From: Acetobacter ascendens
GTDB lineage: Bacteria > Pseudomonadota > Alphaproteobacteria > Acetobacterales > Acetobacteraceae
Assembly: GCF_001766235.1 (NCBI RefSeq)
Contig: NZ_CP015164.1
Span: forward strand, 1,535,501 to 1,599,500
Reading direction: 5' to 3'
DNA length: 64,000 nt
How positions within the stretch are numbered: position 1 is the first letter of the stretch; every line of letters begins with the position of its first letter. The notes below the pieces were generated by a model. That model was not told the origin of the DNA, did not search any database, and saw only the letters and a list, made by a program, of their open reading frames with translations. This document shows positions 45,464-57,398 of the stretch, piece after piece. The translations under genes and the position numbers were made by a program.

Positions 45464-46929
45464 GCCTTCCTCTTTCCGCCCTTCTTGCATTTGCAGGGCT
45501 TCCAAACCTACCCGAAAACCCTGATATTTCCTCCATTACGGCGGATAGTCGGCAGGTAAAACCGGGTACGCTTTTTGCCGCTTTGCCGGGCGTTAAAGCC
45601 GACGGTCGGGCCTTTATTGCAACAGCCGTGCAAAATGGTGCTGCGGCAGTTCTGGCACCAGCAGATACGCAGTGGCCAACAGGAGTGCCCACCTGCCCAC
45701 TTATTCTGGCCCCAAATCCGCGCCACGCACTGGCACTTATGGCGGCTGTTCTGGCTGGGCCTCAGCCGCAGCATCTGGTGGCAATTACTGGCACAAATGG
45801 CAAAACCAGCACTGCGGATTTTCTGCGCCAAATCTGGGCATTACAGGGGTTTAAAGCCGCTGCCATTGGCACGCTTGGCCTTACTGGAGCGGAAGATACT
45901 CTCATCTCCCTCCCTGCGCTTACAACGCCAGATCCGGTCGCTCTTGCCAATGGGTTGGCTGCACTCACCCAAGCTGGGTTTAACCATGTTGCACTGGAAG
46001 CCTCGTCCCACGGGCTGGAACAAGGGCGGCTAGATGGTTTGCACCTTGCCGCCGCTGGTTTTACCAATCTAACGCGGGATCATCTGGATTATCATCTGAC
46101 CATAGAGGCCTATCGCACAGCCAAATTGAAGCTGTTTGATACTCTTTTGCCGGAACATGCCATCGCCGCCGCCAATGCTGATATGGATGCGCAAACACTC
46201 CAAGCCCTCCGCACCATTGCTGCCCGCCGGAACCTACGGCTACGGCTGGTTGGTGAACGGGGCACAACATTACGCCTTGTAGCACACAACGCTCTTCCTG
46301 CTGGGCAGGAACTGACCATTGAACACAATGGCCACGTCAGCACAGTTTTACTCCCTATTCCGGGACGCTTTCAGGCAGATAACGTTTTACTGGCTGTAGC
46401 TCTAGCTGCGCAGGATGATACCGAAATTACAAGTATCCTGCCCCATCTCCCTCACCTCAAAGGGGTTCGGGGGCGGCTGGAACGTGCAACAATTCTGCCC
46501 AACGGGGCCTGCGCATATGTAGATTACGCCCATACACCAGATGCGCTAGCACGGCTTCTGGCTTCTTTGCGCCCCCACGCACGCGGCAAGTTGGTTGTTG
46601 TTCTGGGCGCAGGGGGTGATCGTGATAGTGGCAAGCGCCCTCTTATGGGTCAGGAAGCCATTAAAGGTGCGGATATTGCCATTATTACAGATGACAACCC
46701 GCGCACAGAAAATCCCGCATCTATTCGTGCAGAGATAAAAGCCGGCGCCCCGCAAGCGCTGGAAATTGCAGACAGAAAACAAGCAATAGCAGAAGCTCTT
46801 TCCATGCTTAAAGCAGACGATGTACTGGTTGTGGCCGGCAAAGGCCACGAACAGGGGCAAATTATAGGCAATACCATTTTACCGTTTGATGATGCCGCCG
46901 TGTTGCGCACACTGGCGGGCCATCCATGA
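45460..46929 (+). CDS. murE: UDP-N-acetylmuramoyl-L-alanyl-D-glutamate--2,6-diaminopimelate ligase
   Basis: 489-residue Mur ligase that adds meso-diaminopimelate to the stem peptide. The ATP loop GTNGKTS is at 111-117. The DNPRTENPASIRAEI motif near 405 (DNPR) marks meso-DAP rather than lysine specificity. The carboxylated lysine region and the C-terminal ligase domain are full length. Overlaps both neighbours by 4 bp. Confidence 0.96.
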   Translation: MSLPLSALLAFAGLPNLPENPDISSITADSRQVKPGTLFAALPGVKADGRAFIATAVQNGAAAVLAPADTQWPTGVPTCPLILAPNPRHALALMAAVLAGPQPQHLVAITGTNGKTSTADFLRQIWALQGFKAAAIGTLGLTGAEDTLISLPALTTPDPVALANGLAALTQAGFNHVALEASSHGLEQGRLDGLHLAAAGFTNLTRDHLDYHLTIEAYRTAKLKLFDTLLPEHAIAAANADMDAQTLQALRTIAARRNLRLRLVGERGTTLRLVAHNALPAGQELTIEHNGHVSTVLLPIPGRFQADNVLLAVALAAQDDTEITSILPHLPHLKGVRGRLERATILPNGACAYVDYAHTPDALARLLASLRPHARGKLVVVLGAGGDRDSGKRPLMGQEAIKGADIAIITDDNPRTENPASIRAEIKAGAPQALEIADRKQAIAEALSMLKADDVLVVAGKGHEQGQIIGNTILPFDDAAVLRTLAGHP

Positions 46930-48311
46930 GCCTTTTGTGGACGCGTGAAGAGCTGGAAATCGCAACAGGTGGAACGTTTTTAGGAAATACCTCTGTTTCT
47001 GTTACCGGTATTTCCATTGATACGCGCACTCTCGCCCCCGGAGATCTGTTTATTGCCCTAAAAGGCGATAACAGCGATGGACACACACATATTGCCACAG
47101 CGCTTGAAAAAGGTGCTGCGGCTGTTCTGGCTCATTCAGCCGAAGGGATAACAGACCCGCGTATTCTGTTGGTACCAGATACCATGCGGGGCCTTCAAAA
47201 GCTGGCGCAGGCCGCACGGGCACGTTTTAAGGGCAAAGTTGTCGCCATAACAGGTAGCGTGGGTAAAACCACCACCAAGGAAATGCTGCGCCTTTGCTTA
47301 GCGCCTTCTGGTCTTACACATGCGGCAGAGGCTTCCTACAACAACCATTGGGGGGTGCCACTTACACTTGCACGCCTACCGCGAGAAGCTGCTTTCTGTA
47401 TTAGTGAAATTGGTATGAACCATCCGGGAGAAATCCTTCCGCTTGCTAAAATGGTACAGCCGGATGTGGCCGTTATTACCACTATTGGTTCAGCGCATCT
47501 GGGCCATATGGGCAGCTTGGATGCTATTGCGGAAGAAAAATCTTCTATCATTACCGCACTTCCCAAAGGCGGGATTGCCATTGTGCCGGATGATGCGCAC
47601 GGCAGGCAGTTTTTTACTGCTGCAGGAAAAAAAACACAGGCTATTTTATGGCCCTGTGGTGCGAACCCTCAAAGCACAGCACATCTGGCACATTTGCAAA
47701 CTGGCTCTGATGGCTCACGCTTTGATGTTTCTATTCAGGGCAAAACGTTTAACGTCCACCTTCCAGCCCCCGGCACACATCTGGCCCGCAATGCTGTTGC
47801 AGCACTGGCAGCCTGTGCCGCTCTTGGCGCAGATGTTGCTAAAGCTGCGGCCGCACTGGCAGATTTTCGCCCCGGTAAAGGCCGTGGTGCCCTCATCCAA
47901 GTTGCTGGTGGAACCATTACTCTGCTGGATGAAAGTTATAATGCCTCGGCAGCTTCCATCCGGGCTGCATTGGATGTTCTGCGTCATATCCCTGCCACGC
48001 GCCGCATTGCCGTTCTGGGCGATATGCGTGAGCTAGGTGAATTCTCCATTTCCGAACATCAGGCACTTGCTGCCCCGGCTGCCAGTGCTGCTGACCTCGT
48101 TTTTTGCTGCGGATCTTACATGAAAACCCTTTTTGATGCCCTTCCGCCCTCCAAGCAGGGTGCATGGGCAGAAAGTGCTGCCTTACTTGCTCCTCATGTC
48201 TGCGCGGCTTTGCGCAAGGGGGACGCTGTATTGGTGAAAGGCAGTTTAGGGAGCCGCATGCGAGACATTATTGCAGCACTAAACGCACTTCCCGCAGTGG
48301 AGTGTGCCTAA
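46926..48311 (+). CDS. murF: UDP-N-acetylmuramoyl-tripeptide--D-alanyl-D-alanine ligase
   Basis: 461 residues. The ATP loop reads [14 protein letters not shown] near 108-121, followed by [18 protein letters not shown] and [10 protein letters not shown], typical MurF motifs, and [20 protein letters not shown] in the C-terminal domain. It joins D-Ala-D-Ala to the tripeptide, completing the cytoplasmic precursor. The start overlaps murE by ATGA and the end overlaps mraY by TAATG. Confidence 0.96.
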   Translation: MSLLWTREELEIATGGTFLGNTSVSVTGISIDTRTLAPGDLFIALKGDNSDGHTHIATALEKGAAAVLAHSAEGITDPRILLVPDTMRGLQKLAQAARARFKGKVVAITGSVGKTTTKEMLRLCLAPSGLTHAAEASYNNHWGVPLTLARLPREAAFCISEIGMNHPGEILPLAKMVQPDVAVITTIGSAHLGHMGSLDAIAEEKSSIITALPKGGIAIVPDDAHGRQFFTAAGKKTQAILWPCGANPQSTAHLAHLQTGSDGSRFDVSIQGKTFNVHLPAPGTHLARNAVAALAACAALGADVAKAAAALADFRPGKGRGALIQVAGGTITLLDESYNASAASIRAALDVLRHIPATRRIAVLGDMRELGEFSISEHQALAAPAASAADLVFCCGSYMKTLFDALPPSKQGAWAESAALLAPHVCAALRKGDAVLVKGSLGSRMRDIIAALNALPAVECA

Positions 48312-49405
48312 TGCTATATATGCTGATTTCTCACGCTGCGCATGATGGGCACATCACGATCCTGAACTTGCTGCGTTACATTACGTTCCGCGCAGGCTGT
48401 GCGTGTATGACCGCCTTGGGCATCAGCCTGCTTCTGGGCCGCCCGCTTATTAGAATGCTGCGCCGTATCCAGCGAGAAGGTCAACCCATTCGCGCTGTTG
48501 GCCCTGAACGCCATATTCTGGAAAAAACTGGCACGCCAACAATGGGCGGTGTGTTGATTTTGATTTCTCTGGTGATCTCCATGCTGATTTGGGGAGATCT
48601 GGAAAACGGATTTGTGTGGGCTGTTATGCTCACCACTCTGGGTTTTGGCGCCATTGGGTTTGCAGATGATTACCGCAAACTGGCACGCCGCAACACAGAT
48701 GGCCTTTCCAAACGCGCCAGACTTGGCGGGGAGTTTGGTATTTCGCTTATTTGCGGGTTATGGCTGCAATATCTCATGCCACCAGAACTGGCAAACCATC
48801 TGGCTTTCCCGTTTGTAAAAGATCTTTTGTTGCCACTAGGTATTCTTTACCCCGTATTCGCCATGATCGTGATTACCGGCTTTGGCAATGCGGTCAATTT
48901 TACAGATGGGCTGGATGGGCTGGCTATCGGGCCTGTTATTGTGGCCTCTTTGGTGTTTGCCATTCTCTCCTATCTGGTTGGCAACCATGTTTTTGCAGAT
49001 TACCTGCAAATCCACGCCGTGCCCGGCACGGGGGAACTGGCTGTATTCTGCGCTGCCCTTGTTGGTGCTGGCCTTGGGTTTTTGTGGTTTAACGCCCCTC
49101 CGGCCTCGGTATTTATGGGGGATACGGGCTCCCTTTCCCTTGGTGGGGCGCTGGGTTCTCTGGCCGTTGCCATCAAGCATGAACTGGTGCTGTGCATTGT
49201 GGGCGGCCTGTTTGTGGCAGAAACACTTTCTGTCGTCATTCAGGTATTTTGGTACAAACGCACAGGCCGTCGTGTGTTTCTTATGGCCCCGTTCCACCAC
49301 CATTTTGAGAAAAAAGGGTGGGCAGAACCCAAGATTGTTATCCGGTTCTGGATTGTTTCCATTGTTCTGGGGCTGTGTGGTCTGGCCACACTGAAACTAA
49401 GATGA
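48311..49405 (+). CDS. mraY: phospho-N-acetylmuramoyl-pentapeptide transferase
   Basis: 364-residue membrane enzyme from the ATG at 48311, which overlaps the murF stop; the frame is open upstream but inside murF. Key motifs are [32 protein letters not shown] and [13 protein letters not shown] with the catalytic Asp and His residues, and about ten membrane segments. It makes lipid I on the inner face of the membrane. The stop overlaps murD (ATGA). Confidence 0.96.
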   Translation: MLYMLISHAAHDGHITILNLLRYITFRAGCACMTALGISLLLGRPLIRMLRRIQREGQPIRAVGPERHILEKTGTPTMGGVLILISLVISMLIWGDLENGFVWAVMLTTLGFGAIGFADDYRKLARRNTDGLSKRARLGGEFGISLICGLWLQYLMPPELANHLAFPFVKDLLLPLGILYPVFAMIVITGFGNAVNFTDGLDGLAIGPVIVASLVFAILSYLVGNHVFADYLQIHAVPGTGELAVFCAALVGAGLGFLWFNAPPASVFMGDTGSLSLGGALGSLAVAIKHELVLCIVGGLFVAETLSVVIQVFWYKRTGRRVFLMAPFHHHFEKKGWAEPKIVIRFWIVSIVLGLCGLATLKLR

Positions 49406-50817
49406 ACGGCTTTTCACCCTCCCTGTTTTCCGGGCAGCACTTTGCTGTTTTCGGCCTTGGCAAAAATGGCCTGCCAACCGTGCTTATGCTGGCAAGCACA
49501 GGTGCCACCGTGCAGGTATGGGATGATGGTGAGGCCGGACGCAAAGGGCTGGCAGACGCACTTTCCACCCTTGCGCCTGATGTTGCAGCACGTATTACGT
49601 GCAAGCCGTTTGAAAACTTGAACGGGTTTGAAGCGCTTATTCTTTCCCCCGGTATTCCGCACGTTTTACCCAAGCCTCACTCTATCGCCCTTATGGCCAA
49701 GGCAGCGGGTATTCCCATTTTTTCCGATGCCGAATTGCTTTATCGGGCTGTGCGTAAATCTGGCAGCAAAGCCCGTTTTGTAGGCATTACAGGCACCAAC
49801 GGCAAATCCACCACTACCACTCTGCTGGCCCATATTCTGGCAGAAGCCAAACTGCCCGTAGCTGCTGGTGGCAACCTTGGGCCAGCCGCACTGGCCCTGC
49901 CTTTGCTGCCAGATAACGGCGTATATGTGCTGGAAATGTCATCCTACATGTTGGAACGGCTGGATACCCTGCGCTTTGATGCCGCTTGTTTGCTGAACCT
50001 GACACCAGATCACCTAGACCGTCATGCCGGTATGGATGGCTATGCCCAAGCCAAACAACGTGTGTTCACCGGCCAAACAAACAAGGATCTGGCCGTAATT
50101 GGTATGGATGATGCATGGTGCCGCGCCATTGCCGCCGAACTGGAACATGGCCCTGCCAAATGTGAGACCATTTCCGGCACCAACCCTGCCTGTTCTTATT
50201 ACGGCAAGGATGGTGCCATATGGCACCACAACACACGCATAGCGCAAACCGGGCCTAGCCTTCCCGGCACGCATAATGCAGAAAATGCTGCTGCCGTTAT
50301 TGCCATAGCGCGTTTTCTGGGTGTGCCAGATGCAACCATTGCACAAGCCGTGGTCTCTTTTCCCGGCCTACCGCATCGGCAAAAGCTTGTAGCTTCCTGC
50401 AACGGGGTAGATTTTGTGGATGACAGCAAAGCTACAAATGCAGATGCAGCCTCTCGCGCCTTGGGGTATTATGAAAAACTGGTGTGGATTGCAGGCGGCA
50501 CGGCAAAAGAAGGCGGCATTGCCTCTCTCACGCCCTATTTCCCGCATATTGCACATACATTCCTGATCGGGCGGGATGCGCCGCAACTGGCCCAAACACT
50601 AAAAGAACACAACGTGCCTTTTACAATGGCAGAAACACTGGAAAACGCCGTGCCTGCGGCTTATACGGAAGCACACCTTACGCATACGCCTGTTGTGTTG
50701 CTTTCACCCGCCTGTGCCAGCTTTGATCAGTTTTCTGGGTTTGAGGCACGTGGCCTGCGCTTTCAGGAACTGGCGGATGAGGTTTGCGCCCGGCATGCGG
50801 GCATGACAGAGCAGTGA
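49402..50817 (+). CDS. murD: UDP-N-acetylmuramoylalanine--D-glutamate ligase
   Basis: 471 residues from the ATG at 49402 ([25 protein letters not shown]), overlapping the mraY stop; the longer frame upstream lies within mraY. The ATP loop [14 protein letters not shown] is near 125-138. Next come the substrate segment [21 protein letters not shown] and the C-terminal [19 protein letters not shown]. It adds D-glutamate in the second stem-peptide step. Confidence 0.96.
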   Translation: MNGFSPSLFSGQHFAVFGLGKNGLPTVLMLASTGATVQVWDDGEAGRKGLADALSTLAPDVAARITCKPFENLNGFEALILSPGIPHVLPKPHSIALMAKAAGIPIFSDAELLYRAVRKSGSKARFVGITGTNGKSTTTTLLAHILAEAKLPVAAGGNLGPAALALPLLPDNGVYVLEMSSYMLERLDTLRFDAACLLNLTPDHLDRHAGMDGYAQAKQRVFTGQTNKDLAVIGMDDAWCRAIAAELEHGPAKCETISGTNPACSYYGKDGAIWHHNTRIAQTGPSLPGTHNAENAAAVIAIARFLGVPDATIAQAVVSFPGLPHRQKLVASCNGVDFVDDSKATNADAASRALGYYEKLVWIAGGTAKEGGIASLTPYFPHIAHTFLIGRDAPQLAQTLKEHNVPFTMAETLENAVPAAYTEAHLTHTPVVLLSPACASFDQFSGFEARGLRFQELADEVCARHAGMTEQ

Positions 50818-50824
50818 GAGACTG

Positions 50825-51988
50825 ATGGCCGGTTCTTCCCGCACCGATGATTCTCCGTTTGGCCGCTGGTGGCGGAATGTAGACCGGACAACTCTGATCT
50901 GCACCTTTATCCTTATTGGTTTTGGCTACATTCTTATGCTGGCTGCCAGCCCTGCTGTGGCTGTGCGTATTGGCGCATCGCGCAATATGTTCATTTTCAA
51001 GCAGGTGCTGTTTCTGGGCATTGCGGGCGTGATTGTGGTGGGCATTTCCATGCTTTCTCGCAAAGCTGTGCTACGCCTTTCCATGATCGGCGGCGTGCTG
51101 ATGCTGGGGGCTACGGCGCTTACCCTTGTGCATGGCATAGAAATTAAAGGGGCACGGCGCTGGATTGCCCTGCCCATGATGTCTCTCCAGCCATCCGAGT
51201 TTTTAAAGCCCTGCTTTGCCGTTGTTACGGGCTGGCTGCTCACACAGCGCCGCGTTTCTCGCTACTTCCCCGGTATGCTGATTGCCTTTGCCCTGTATGG
51301 GTTGATTGTGCTGCTGCTGAAATCTCAGCCAGACATTGGCATGCTTACGGTTATTACCGCCGTGTTTCTGGTGCAGCTTTTTGTAGATGGCCTCAACCTC
51401 ATTCTGGTTGCATTTGGCTTTGGCTGCATGATTGCCGCCGGTATTGCGGCGTTCTTTATCTTCCCACATGTGCGTTCACGCGTTGAACGGTTTATGCACC
51501 CCGGCGTGGGGGATCATTACCAGATTGATACCGCCCTGCGCGCCTTTGGTAATGGTGGCTTACTGGGCCGTGGCCCCGGTGAAGGCCGCGTGAAAGACCT
51601 GTTGCCCGATGCGCATGCAGACTTTGTGTTTGCTGTAGCGGGGGAAGAATACGGGATGGTGGTGTGTATGCTCATCATCTGCGTATTTGGCGTGATTGTG
51701 GTGCGCACCCTGCTCCGCCTAATCCGTGAGGATGATCCGTTTGTTGTTATTGCCACATCTGGCTTGGTGACTGGCTTTGGCCTGCAAGCATTTGTGAACA
51801 TGGCTTCTTCCTTGCATCTTATTCCCACCAAGGGCATGACACTGCCATTCATTTCCTATGGTGGCTCTTCTGCCATGTCAGTCGCATTGGCTATCGGCAT
51901 GGTGCTTGCTCTTACACGACAACAGCAGGGGCGGCCCCTCGCTGGCAATGGTTTTGTAACCACACTCAGACAATGGCGGTCAGCATGA
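50825..51988 (+). CDS. ftsW: SEDS-family peptidoglycan polymerase FtsW
   Basis: 387 residues with about ten membrane segments and the SEDS signatures KGARRWI near 103-109, MSLQPSEFLKPCFAVV near 115-130 and PTKGMTLPFISYGGSS in the last third. With PBP3 (encoded upstream) it polymerises and crosslinks septal peptidoglycan. It starts 7 bp after murD with GAGAG as ribosome-binding site, and its stop overlaps murG. Confidence 0.95.
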   Translation: MAGSSRTDDSPFGRWWRNVDRTTLICTFILIGFGYILMLAASPAVAVRIGASRNMFIFKQVLFLGIAGVIVVGISMLSRKAVLRLSMIGGVLMLGATALTLVHGIEIKGARRWIALPMMSLQPSEFLKPCFAVVTGWLLTQRRVSRYFPGMLIAFALYGLIVLLLKSQPDIGMLTVITAVFLVQLFVDGLNLILVAFGFGCMIAAGIAAFFIFPHVRSRVERFMHPGVGDHYQIDTALRAFGNGGLLGRGPGEGRVKDLLPDAHADFVFAVAGEEYGMVVCMLIICVFGVIVVRTLLRLIREDDPFVVIATSGLVTGFGLQAFVNMASSLHLIPTKGMTLPFISYGGSSAMSVALAIGMVLALTRQQQGRPLAGNGFVTTLRQWRSA

Positions 51989-53133
51989 GTTCACGTACTA
52001 TCGTCATTGCCGCAGGCGGCACTGGCGGACACTTTTTCCCGGCCGAAGCTTTAGCAGACACGCTGGCGGAACGTGGCCACCATCTTGTGCTCATGACGGA
52101 TGGGCGCGCAGGCAAGCGTGAAAGCGGCGTATTTGCTCGTGGCCCACAATATGTTCTTAGCGGTGCAGGTGTGGCTGGACGTGGACCAATACGTGCCATT
52201 CGCGCAGGTCTCACCCTGTTGGCAAGCGCATGGAAAGCACGTTCCATTCTCCAACAAATCAAACCTGATGTTGTGGTGGGGTTTGGGGGCTATCCTTCCG
52301 TACCGCCTTTGCTGGGGGCACGGCTTATCGGGCGTAAACACCCTGCCCTGATTATTCATGAAGGCAATGCCGTATTGGGTAAAGCCAACGCGGTGCTTTC
52401 GCGCTTTGCGGATGTTATTGCCACATCCTTCCCCTCCGTTGCCAAACTGCCAATTGGTGCACGCACCGTGTTTACTGGCATGCCCGTACGCCCCGCCATT
52501 GCCGCCCTTGCGGGTGAAGGATGGGTGCCACCAACAGACCATATCAATCTGCTGGTATGGGGTGGATCTTTGGGGGCGCGCATTTTCTCTCAGGTTGTGC
52601 CTGCGGCTATAGCCAAACTGCCGGAGGGTTTGCGCCAGCGTATTCGCATTACGCAACAGGCACGGCAGGATGATCTGGACGCCGTGCGTACTGCCTATGC
52701 TGAAATGGGCGTGCAGGCACGTGTTGAATGCTTCCTGCAGGATGTGCCCGAACTTCTGGCCTCTGCCCATCTGGTTATCGGGCGTGCAGGCGGATCTTCT
52801 GTGGCAGAAATTACAACTGCGGGCCGTCCGTCCATTCTGGTGCCCTTGCCTATTGCCGCCAGCGATGAGCAGACAGAAAACGCCCGTGCCATTACCAATG
52901 CTGGAGCAGGCTGGATGATCCGCCAGCCAGACTTCACCTCTGCGGCTCTTGCCAGCCGCCTGAATGATCTTTTCACCGCGCCGGATGAACTGGCACAGGC
53001 AGCACAAGCCGCTGCCACGCTTGCCCGCCCGGATGCAGCCCTCCGCTTGGCCGATATAGTAGAAGAATGCTTCACTCCTTCCCCTGCACCCGCCCATCCG
53101 ACGACCTCCAGCGAGACGGAGACACGCGCATGA
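51985..53133 (+). CDS. murG: UDP-N-acetylglucosamine--lipid I N-acetylglucosaminyltransferase
   Basis: 382 residues from the ATG at 51985, which makes the usual ATGA overlap with ftsW (an in-frame ATG at 51973 would add four residues). GT-B fold with [17 protein letters not shown] at the N-terminus, [37 protein letters not shown], and [24 protein letters not shown] in the UDP-GlcNAc-binding half. It makes lipid II. The stop overlaps murC. Confidence 0.95.
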   Translation: MSSRTIVIAAGGTGGHFFPAEALADTLAERGHHLVLMTDGRAGKRESGVFARGPQYVLSGAGVAGRGPIRAIRAGLTLLASAWKARSILQQIKPDVVVGFGGYPSVPPLLGARLIGRKHPALIIHEGNAVLGKANAVLSRFADVIATSFPSVAKLPIGARTVFTGMPVRPAIAALAGEGWVPPTDHINLLVWGGSLGARIFSQVVPAAIAKLPEGLRQRIRITQQARQDDLDAVRTAYAEMGVQARVECFLQDVPELLASAHLVIGRAGGSSVAEITTAGRPSILVPLPIAASDEQTENARAITNAGAGWMIRQPDFTSAALASRLNDLFTAPDELAQAAQAAATLARPDAALRLADIVEECFTPSPAPAHPTTSSETETRA

Positions 53134-54563
53134 GAGCCCTCCCCCTTTCCATCGGAACCATCCATTTTGTCGGCATTGGCGGCATTGGCATGTCCGGCAT
53201 TGCAGAGGTGCTGTGCCTGTTGGGCTATTCTGTTCAAGGGTCGGATATTGCAGAAAACGCTAATGTTAAACGCCTGCGGGCTGCGGGTATTCCCGTAACC
53301 ATTGGCCATAAAGCCGAAAATCTGGGTGATGCACAGGTAGTAGTTATTTCCACTGCCGTTAAGCGCGACAATCCGGAAGTTGTGGCCGCACGCGCCAAGC
53401 TGCTTCCGGTTGTGCGCCGGGCAGAAATGCTGGCGGAGTTAATGCGCCTGCGCTGGTCTGTTGCTGTGGGCGGCACGCACGGCAAAACCACCACCACCAG
53501 CCTTGTTGCTGCGGTTCTGGAAGCCTCCAAACTGGACCCAACAGTTATTAACGGTGGTATTATTGAAGCCTACGGCACCAATACCCGCATGGGTAAGGGA
53601 GACTGGATGGTGGTTGAGGCAGATGAGAGCGATGGCTCCTTCCTGCGTCTGCCTTCCGTGATTTCGGTTGTCACCAACATGGACCCGGAACATCTGGATC
53701 ACTGGGGCTCCCCCGAAGCCATGGAAGCTGCTTACGACCAGTTTGTTTCCAACGTGCCATTTTATGGGTTTGCTGTGCTGTGTATTGACCACCCAGCCGT
53801 ACAGCAGATGATCCCACGCCTGTCTGACCATCGGATTGTCACCTATGGATTCTCTCCACAGGCTGATGTGCGCGCAGAAAAACTGATTACCGACAAACTG
53901 GGCGCCACGTTTGAAGTCACGCTGACAGACCGCGTAAGCCGCCGCACCCGCAAGGCTGGCCCCTTCCGCCTGCCTATGCTGGGTTCTCACAACGTGCAGA
54001 ACGCTCTGGCCGCCATTGCTGTAGCAACGGAAATGGACATCAGCGATGATGTTATTCGTTCCGGCTTGGCCAGTTTCCGTGGTGTAAAACGCCGCTTTAC
54101 CCGCACGGGGGAAGCAGGCGGCATTACGGTGATTGATGATTACGGCCATCACCCTGTTGAAATTGCAGCCGTGCTTAAAGCGGCTCGGCAGGCAGGTGCC
54201 AACCATGTTATTGCCGTTATGCAGCCGCATCGTTATTCGCGCCTGAAAATTCTGTTCTCAGATTTCTGCGCCTGCATGAATGATGCAGATACCGTGATTG
54301 TGTCTGATGTTTACGCTGCGGGTGAAGACCCATTGCCCGATGCCAGCCGTGACAAGCTGATTGAAGGCCTGCGTGAACGTGGCCACCGCTCTGTTGTGCC
54401 ACTTTCCAGCCCAGACCATTTGGCAGAAATGATCAATGCCATCGCCAAGCCGGGTGATTATGTTGTGTGCCTTGGTGCTGGCACCATCACCAACTGGGCG
54501 CAGGCTCTTCCTGCCCAGCTTGCCGCCCTGCAGGCGGAAGACAAAGGTGGCAACGCGGCATGA
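53130..54563 (+). CDS. murC: UDP-N-acetylmuramate--L-alanine ligase
   Basis: 477 residues from the ATG at 53130 ([28 protein letters not shown]), with an ATGA overlap to murG. The Rossmann-like start [17 protein letters not shown] loop [13 protein letters not shown] near 113-125, EADESDGSF and [14 protein letters not shown] are all present. It adds L-alanine, the first stem-peptide residue. The end overlaps murB by ATGA. Confidence 0.96.
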   Translation: MRALPLSIGTIHFVGIGGIGMSGIAEVLCLLGYSVQGSDIAENANVKRLRAAGIPVTIGHKAENLGDAQVVVISTAVKRDNPEVVAARAKLLPVVRRAEMLAELMRLRWSVAVGGTHGKTTTTSLVAAVLEASKLDPTVINGGIIEAYGTNTRMGKGDWMVVEADESDGSFLRLPSVISVVTNMDPEHLDHWGSPEAMEAAYDQFVSNVPFYGFAVLCIDHPAVQQMIPRLSDHRIVTYGFSPQADVRAEKLITDKLGATFEVTLTDRVSRRTRKAGPFRLPMLGSHNVQNALAAIAVATEMDISDDVIRSGLASFRGVKRRFTRTGEAGGITVIDDYGHHPVEIAAVLKAARQAGANHVIAVMQPHRYSRLKILFSDFCACMNDADTVIVSDVYAAGEDPLPDASRDKLIEGLRERGHRSVVPLSSPDHLAEMINAIAKPGDYVVCLGAGTITNWAQALPAQLAALQAEDKGGNAA

Positions 54564-55504
54564 ACAATCCGGCCTCCATGCAGGATATGGTCAAGCACGC
54601 CTTTGCCAATATGCGCGGAAGGCTGACACCACAGGCACCTCTTGGCCCACGCACATGGTTTCGGGTTGGTGGGGCTGCAGAATGGCTGTTTCAACCTGCC
54701 GATGCCGAAGATCTGGCCGGTGTTTTGCAACGTCTCTCCCCCGAACTGCCCATAACGGCTTTGGGGGCTTGCTCCAACATCATCATTCGTGATGGTGGTT
54801 TGGAAGGTGTTGTTGTGCGTATGGCCCGTGGCTTTGCAGACATTACGGTAGAAGCTGATGGCATTATAGCTGGCTGCGCCTGCCTGGATGCCACAGTGGC
54901 CGAACATGCAGCACAGGCTGGGCTTGCTGGACTGGAATTTCTGGCTGGCATTCCCGGCTCCATTGGGGGTGCCGTGCGCATGAACGCTGGCGCTTATGGA
55001 TCAGACATTGCCAATGTTCTGGACTGGGCCGAAATTATTACCCGTGATGGCAGCCTGATCCGGCTGGATAACGCAGCCCTGCGGTTTGGCTATCGTCGCT
55101 CTGGCCTGCCAGAAGGCGCATTTGTTATTCGTGCGCGCTTGCGTGGCACGCCTGCAAACCCACAAGATGTTGCCAATCATATTACAGAAGTACGCGCTGC
55201 CCGTGAACTTTCTCAGCCTGTGCGCGCACGTACGGGCGGCTCCACCTTCCGTAACCCAGATGCAGAAACATCTTCCCGCAAAGCGTGGGAATTGATTGAC
55301 GCAGCAGGGTGCCGTGGGCTGCGCCGTGGAGATGCGCAAGTGAGCGAAAAACACTGCAACTTCCTCATCAATCTGGGCAATGCCACAGCGGCAGATCTGG
55401 AAGGATTGGGGGAAGATGTGCGCACGCGTGTTGCCCAGAATTCTGGCGTTTCCCTGCACTGGGAAATCAAGCGACTAGGTAAAACGGAGGCATCTGTCCA
55501 ATGA
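54560..55504 (+). CDS. murB: UDP-N-acetylenolpyruvoylglucosamine reductase
   Basis: 314 residues from the ATG at 54560, overlapping the murC stop. FAD-binding segments include [38 protein letters not shown] and [23 protein letters not shown], with the catalytic region GGSTFRNPD and a late [23 protein letters not shown]. Type I MurB, NADPH-dependent, making UDP-MurNAc. The stop overlaps ddl. Confidence 0.95.
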   Translation: MNNPASMQDMVKHAFANMRGRLTPQAPLGPRTWFRVGGAAEWLFQPADAEDLAGVLQRLSPELPITALGACSNIIIRDGGLEGVVVRMARGFADITVEADGIIAGCACLDATVAEHAAQAGLAGLEFLAGIPGSIGGAVRMNAGAYGSDIANVLDWAEIITRDGSLIRLDNAALRFGYRRSGLPEGAFVIRARLRGTPANPQDVANHITEVRAARELSQPVRARTGGSTFRNPDAETSSRKAWELIDAAGCRGLRRGDAQVSEKHCNFLINLGNATAADLEGLGEDVRTRVAQNSGVSLHWEIKRLGKTEASVQ

Positions 55505-56439
55505 ATGCACCAAAACGCGTTACCGTGCTGATGGGTGGCATGTCTTCCGAACGGGTGGTCAGCCTTTCATCCGGGCAAGGTGTGGCTGAGGCTCTGCGCA
55601 GCAAAGGGTATGAAGTTTGCACGCTGGATGCCCAAGCGGATTTGGCCACATTGGTTGAAACACTGAATGCACAAAAGCCGGATGTAGTGTTTAACGCCCT
55701 GCATGGCCGTTTTGGTGAAGATGGCAGCATTCAAGGTATTCTGGACTGGATGGGTATTCCCTATACCCATTCGGGCATTCGGGCCTCTGCCACTGCTATG
55801 GATAAAGCCGCTGCCCGCGCTATTTTTCAAACAGCCGGGCTACCTGTGGCAGAAGGCATGGTGGTAGATATTGCCACCCTTGCAGATACAGACCCCCTGC
55901 CCACCCCCTATGTGGTGAAACCGCTCAATGAAGGCTCATCCGTTGGGGTTTCCATTGTGCGTACGGGGTCCAACACGCGGGCAGATATTGTTAAAAACTG
56001 GACTTATGGCCCGCAGGCTCTTGTAGAAGCTTTTATTCCCGGCCGGGAAATTACCGTAGGCGTTATGGGCGATCGTGCCCTTACCATCACGGATATTACC
56101 CCTACCGGCACTGGCCATGATTTTTACGACTATGATTCCAAATATCAGGTCGGTGGCTCTGCCCATGTTCTGCCCGCGAAAATTGATACCGCCAGCGCCA
56201 AACTTGCGCTGGAAGTTGCTGTAAGAGCGCATCAGGCTTTGGGGTGTTCTGGTGCATCGCGCTCTGATTTCCGATTGGATGATACCAATCCAGATCAGCC
56301 GCACCTCATTCTGCTGGAGGTCAACACGCAGCCGGGTATGACGGCAACATCACTGCTGCCCGAACAGGCCGCCTATTGTGGTATCAGCTACCCAGAACTT
56401 TGCGCGTGGCTGGTTGAGCAGGCTACCTGCCGACAATGA
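55501..56439 (+). CDS. ddl: D-alanine--D-alanine ligase
   Basis: 312-residue ATP-grasp ligase: VLMGGMSSERVVSLSSG at the N-terminus, NALHGRFGEDGSIQGILDWMGIPYTHSG, KPLNEGSSVGVSIV, YDSKYQVGGS, and a C-terminal LLEVNTQPGMTATSLLPEQA. It makes the dipeptide used by MurF. Overlaps both neighbours by ATGA. Confidence 0.96.
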   Translation: MNAPKRVTVLMGGMSSERVVSLSSGQGVAEALRSKGYEVCTLDAQADLATLVETLNAQKPDVVFNALHGRFGEDGSIQGILDWMGIPYTHSGIRASATAMDKAAARAIFQTAGLPVAEGMVVDIATLADTDPLPTPYVVKPLNEGSSVGVSIVRTGSNTRADIVKNWTYGPQALVEAFIPGREITVGVMGDRALTITDITPTGTGHDFYDYDSKYQVGGSAHVLPAKIDTASAKLALEVAVRAHQALGCSGASRSDFRLDDTNPDQPHLILLEVNTQPGMTATSLLPEQAAYCGISYPELCAWLVEQATCRQ

Positions 56440-57398
56440 GAGCCCCTCCATCTCCTGCTGACAGGCCTTCCCGCATCGGGCTTTTTCTTAGGCGGCAAAA
56501 ACGCTTGCTACGGCCTATTGCCGGGCTGCTGTTTCTTGCCGGGCTGGGTGGCGCTGGATATGTCAGTCTGAAAATTCCTGCGGTGCAGGAACAACTGGCC
56601 CCCTTGCGGGATAAGCTGCTGGGCACCTCTACCCTACGCGTTACCAGTATTCATATTGATGGTGCACAGCTCACCAGTGAGCAAAGCATTCGTGATGCTT
56701 TGGGTGTAGAAGTTGGAGACCCCGTGCTAGACTTTAGTGTTTCCGATGCGCGGGAAAAACTGGATACCCTGCCGTTTGTTGATCACGTTACCATAGAACG
56801 CCATCTCTCTGGCGAAATTGACGTGCATATTACAGAACGCCTGCCTTATGCTGTGTGGCAGCATCAGGGGCATTTTGAACTAATAGACAAGCAAGGTAAC
56901 CGTGTGCCAGACCAAGGCATGACAGGTAAGGATGCAGAAGCCTTTACCAAATTGCCATTGGTTGTAGGTGATGGGGCAAACACATCTGCTGCGAGCCTGA
57001 TCGATGTTCTGGCACAAGAACCGGATGTTAAAGCCCACGTTACGGCTGCGGTACGTGTAAGTAACAGGCGCTGGAATCTGACATTACGTGATGGCGCAAC
57101 TGTGCTCCTGCCTGAAGGTGAGGAAGCCCCGGCCATTCACAAGCTAGCAAAAATCAACGCCACAACACGGCTGTTGGATCGGCCCGTACTGCTGATAGAT
57201 ATGCGTCTGCCTGACCGGTTGACCATTAAGGAAAAACCACCTGCATCTCCCCCACCATCAGATGCAGGAAATAACACGCAAGATACGCCAGTCTCTGCTC
57301 CGCACAAGGCTGACACGCCCAAACCGGTCTCGCATCCTGTGCATCCTGCGCCTAAAGAAACAAAAAAAGATAACCCGGAGGAAAACCCAGATGAGTGA
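56436..57398 (+). CDS. ftsQ: cell division protein FtsQ
   Basis: 320 residues. Basic cytoplasmic end, membrane helix at about 28-46 (IAGLLFLAGLGGAGYVSL), POTRA domain (about 68-135, STLRVTSIHIDGAQLTSEQSIRDALGV), FtsQ beta domain with ERLPYAVWQHQGHFELIDKQGN and FTKLPLVVG, and a Pro/Lys-rich tail (about 265-320). It anchors the FtsBLQ part of the divisome. Start overlaps ddl; the end overlaps ftsA by 8 bp. Confidence 0.93.
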   Translation: MRAPPSPADRPSRIGLFLRRQKRLLRPIAGLLFLAGLGGAGYVSLKIPAVQEQLAPLRDKLLGTSTLRVTSIHIDGAQLTSEQSIRDALGVEVGDPVLDFSVSDAREKLDTLPFVDHVTIERHLSGEIDVHITERLPYAVWQHQGHFELIDKQGNRVPDQGMTGKDAEAFTKLPLVVGDGANTSAASLIDVLAQEPDVKAHVTAAVRVSNRRWNLTLRDGATVLLPEGEEAPAIHKLAKINATTRLLDRPVLLIDMRLPDRLTIKEKPPASPPPSDAGNNTQDTPVSAPHKADTPKPVSHPVHPAPKETKKDNPEENPDE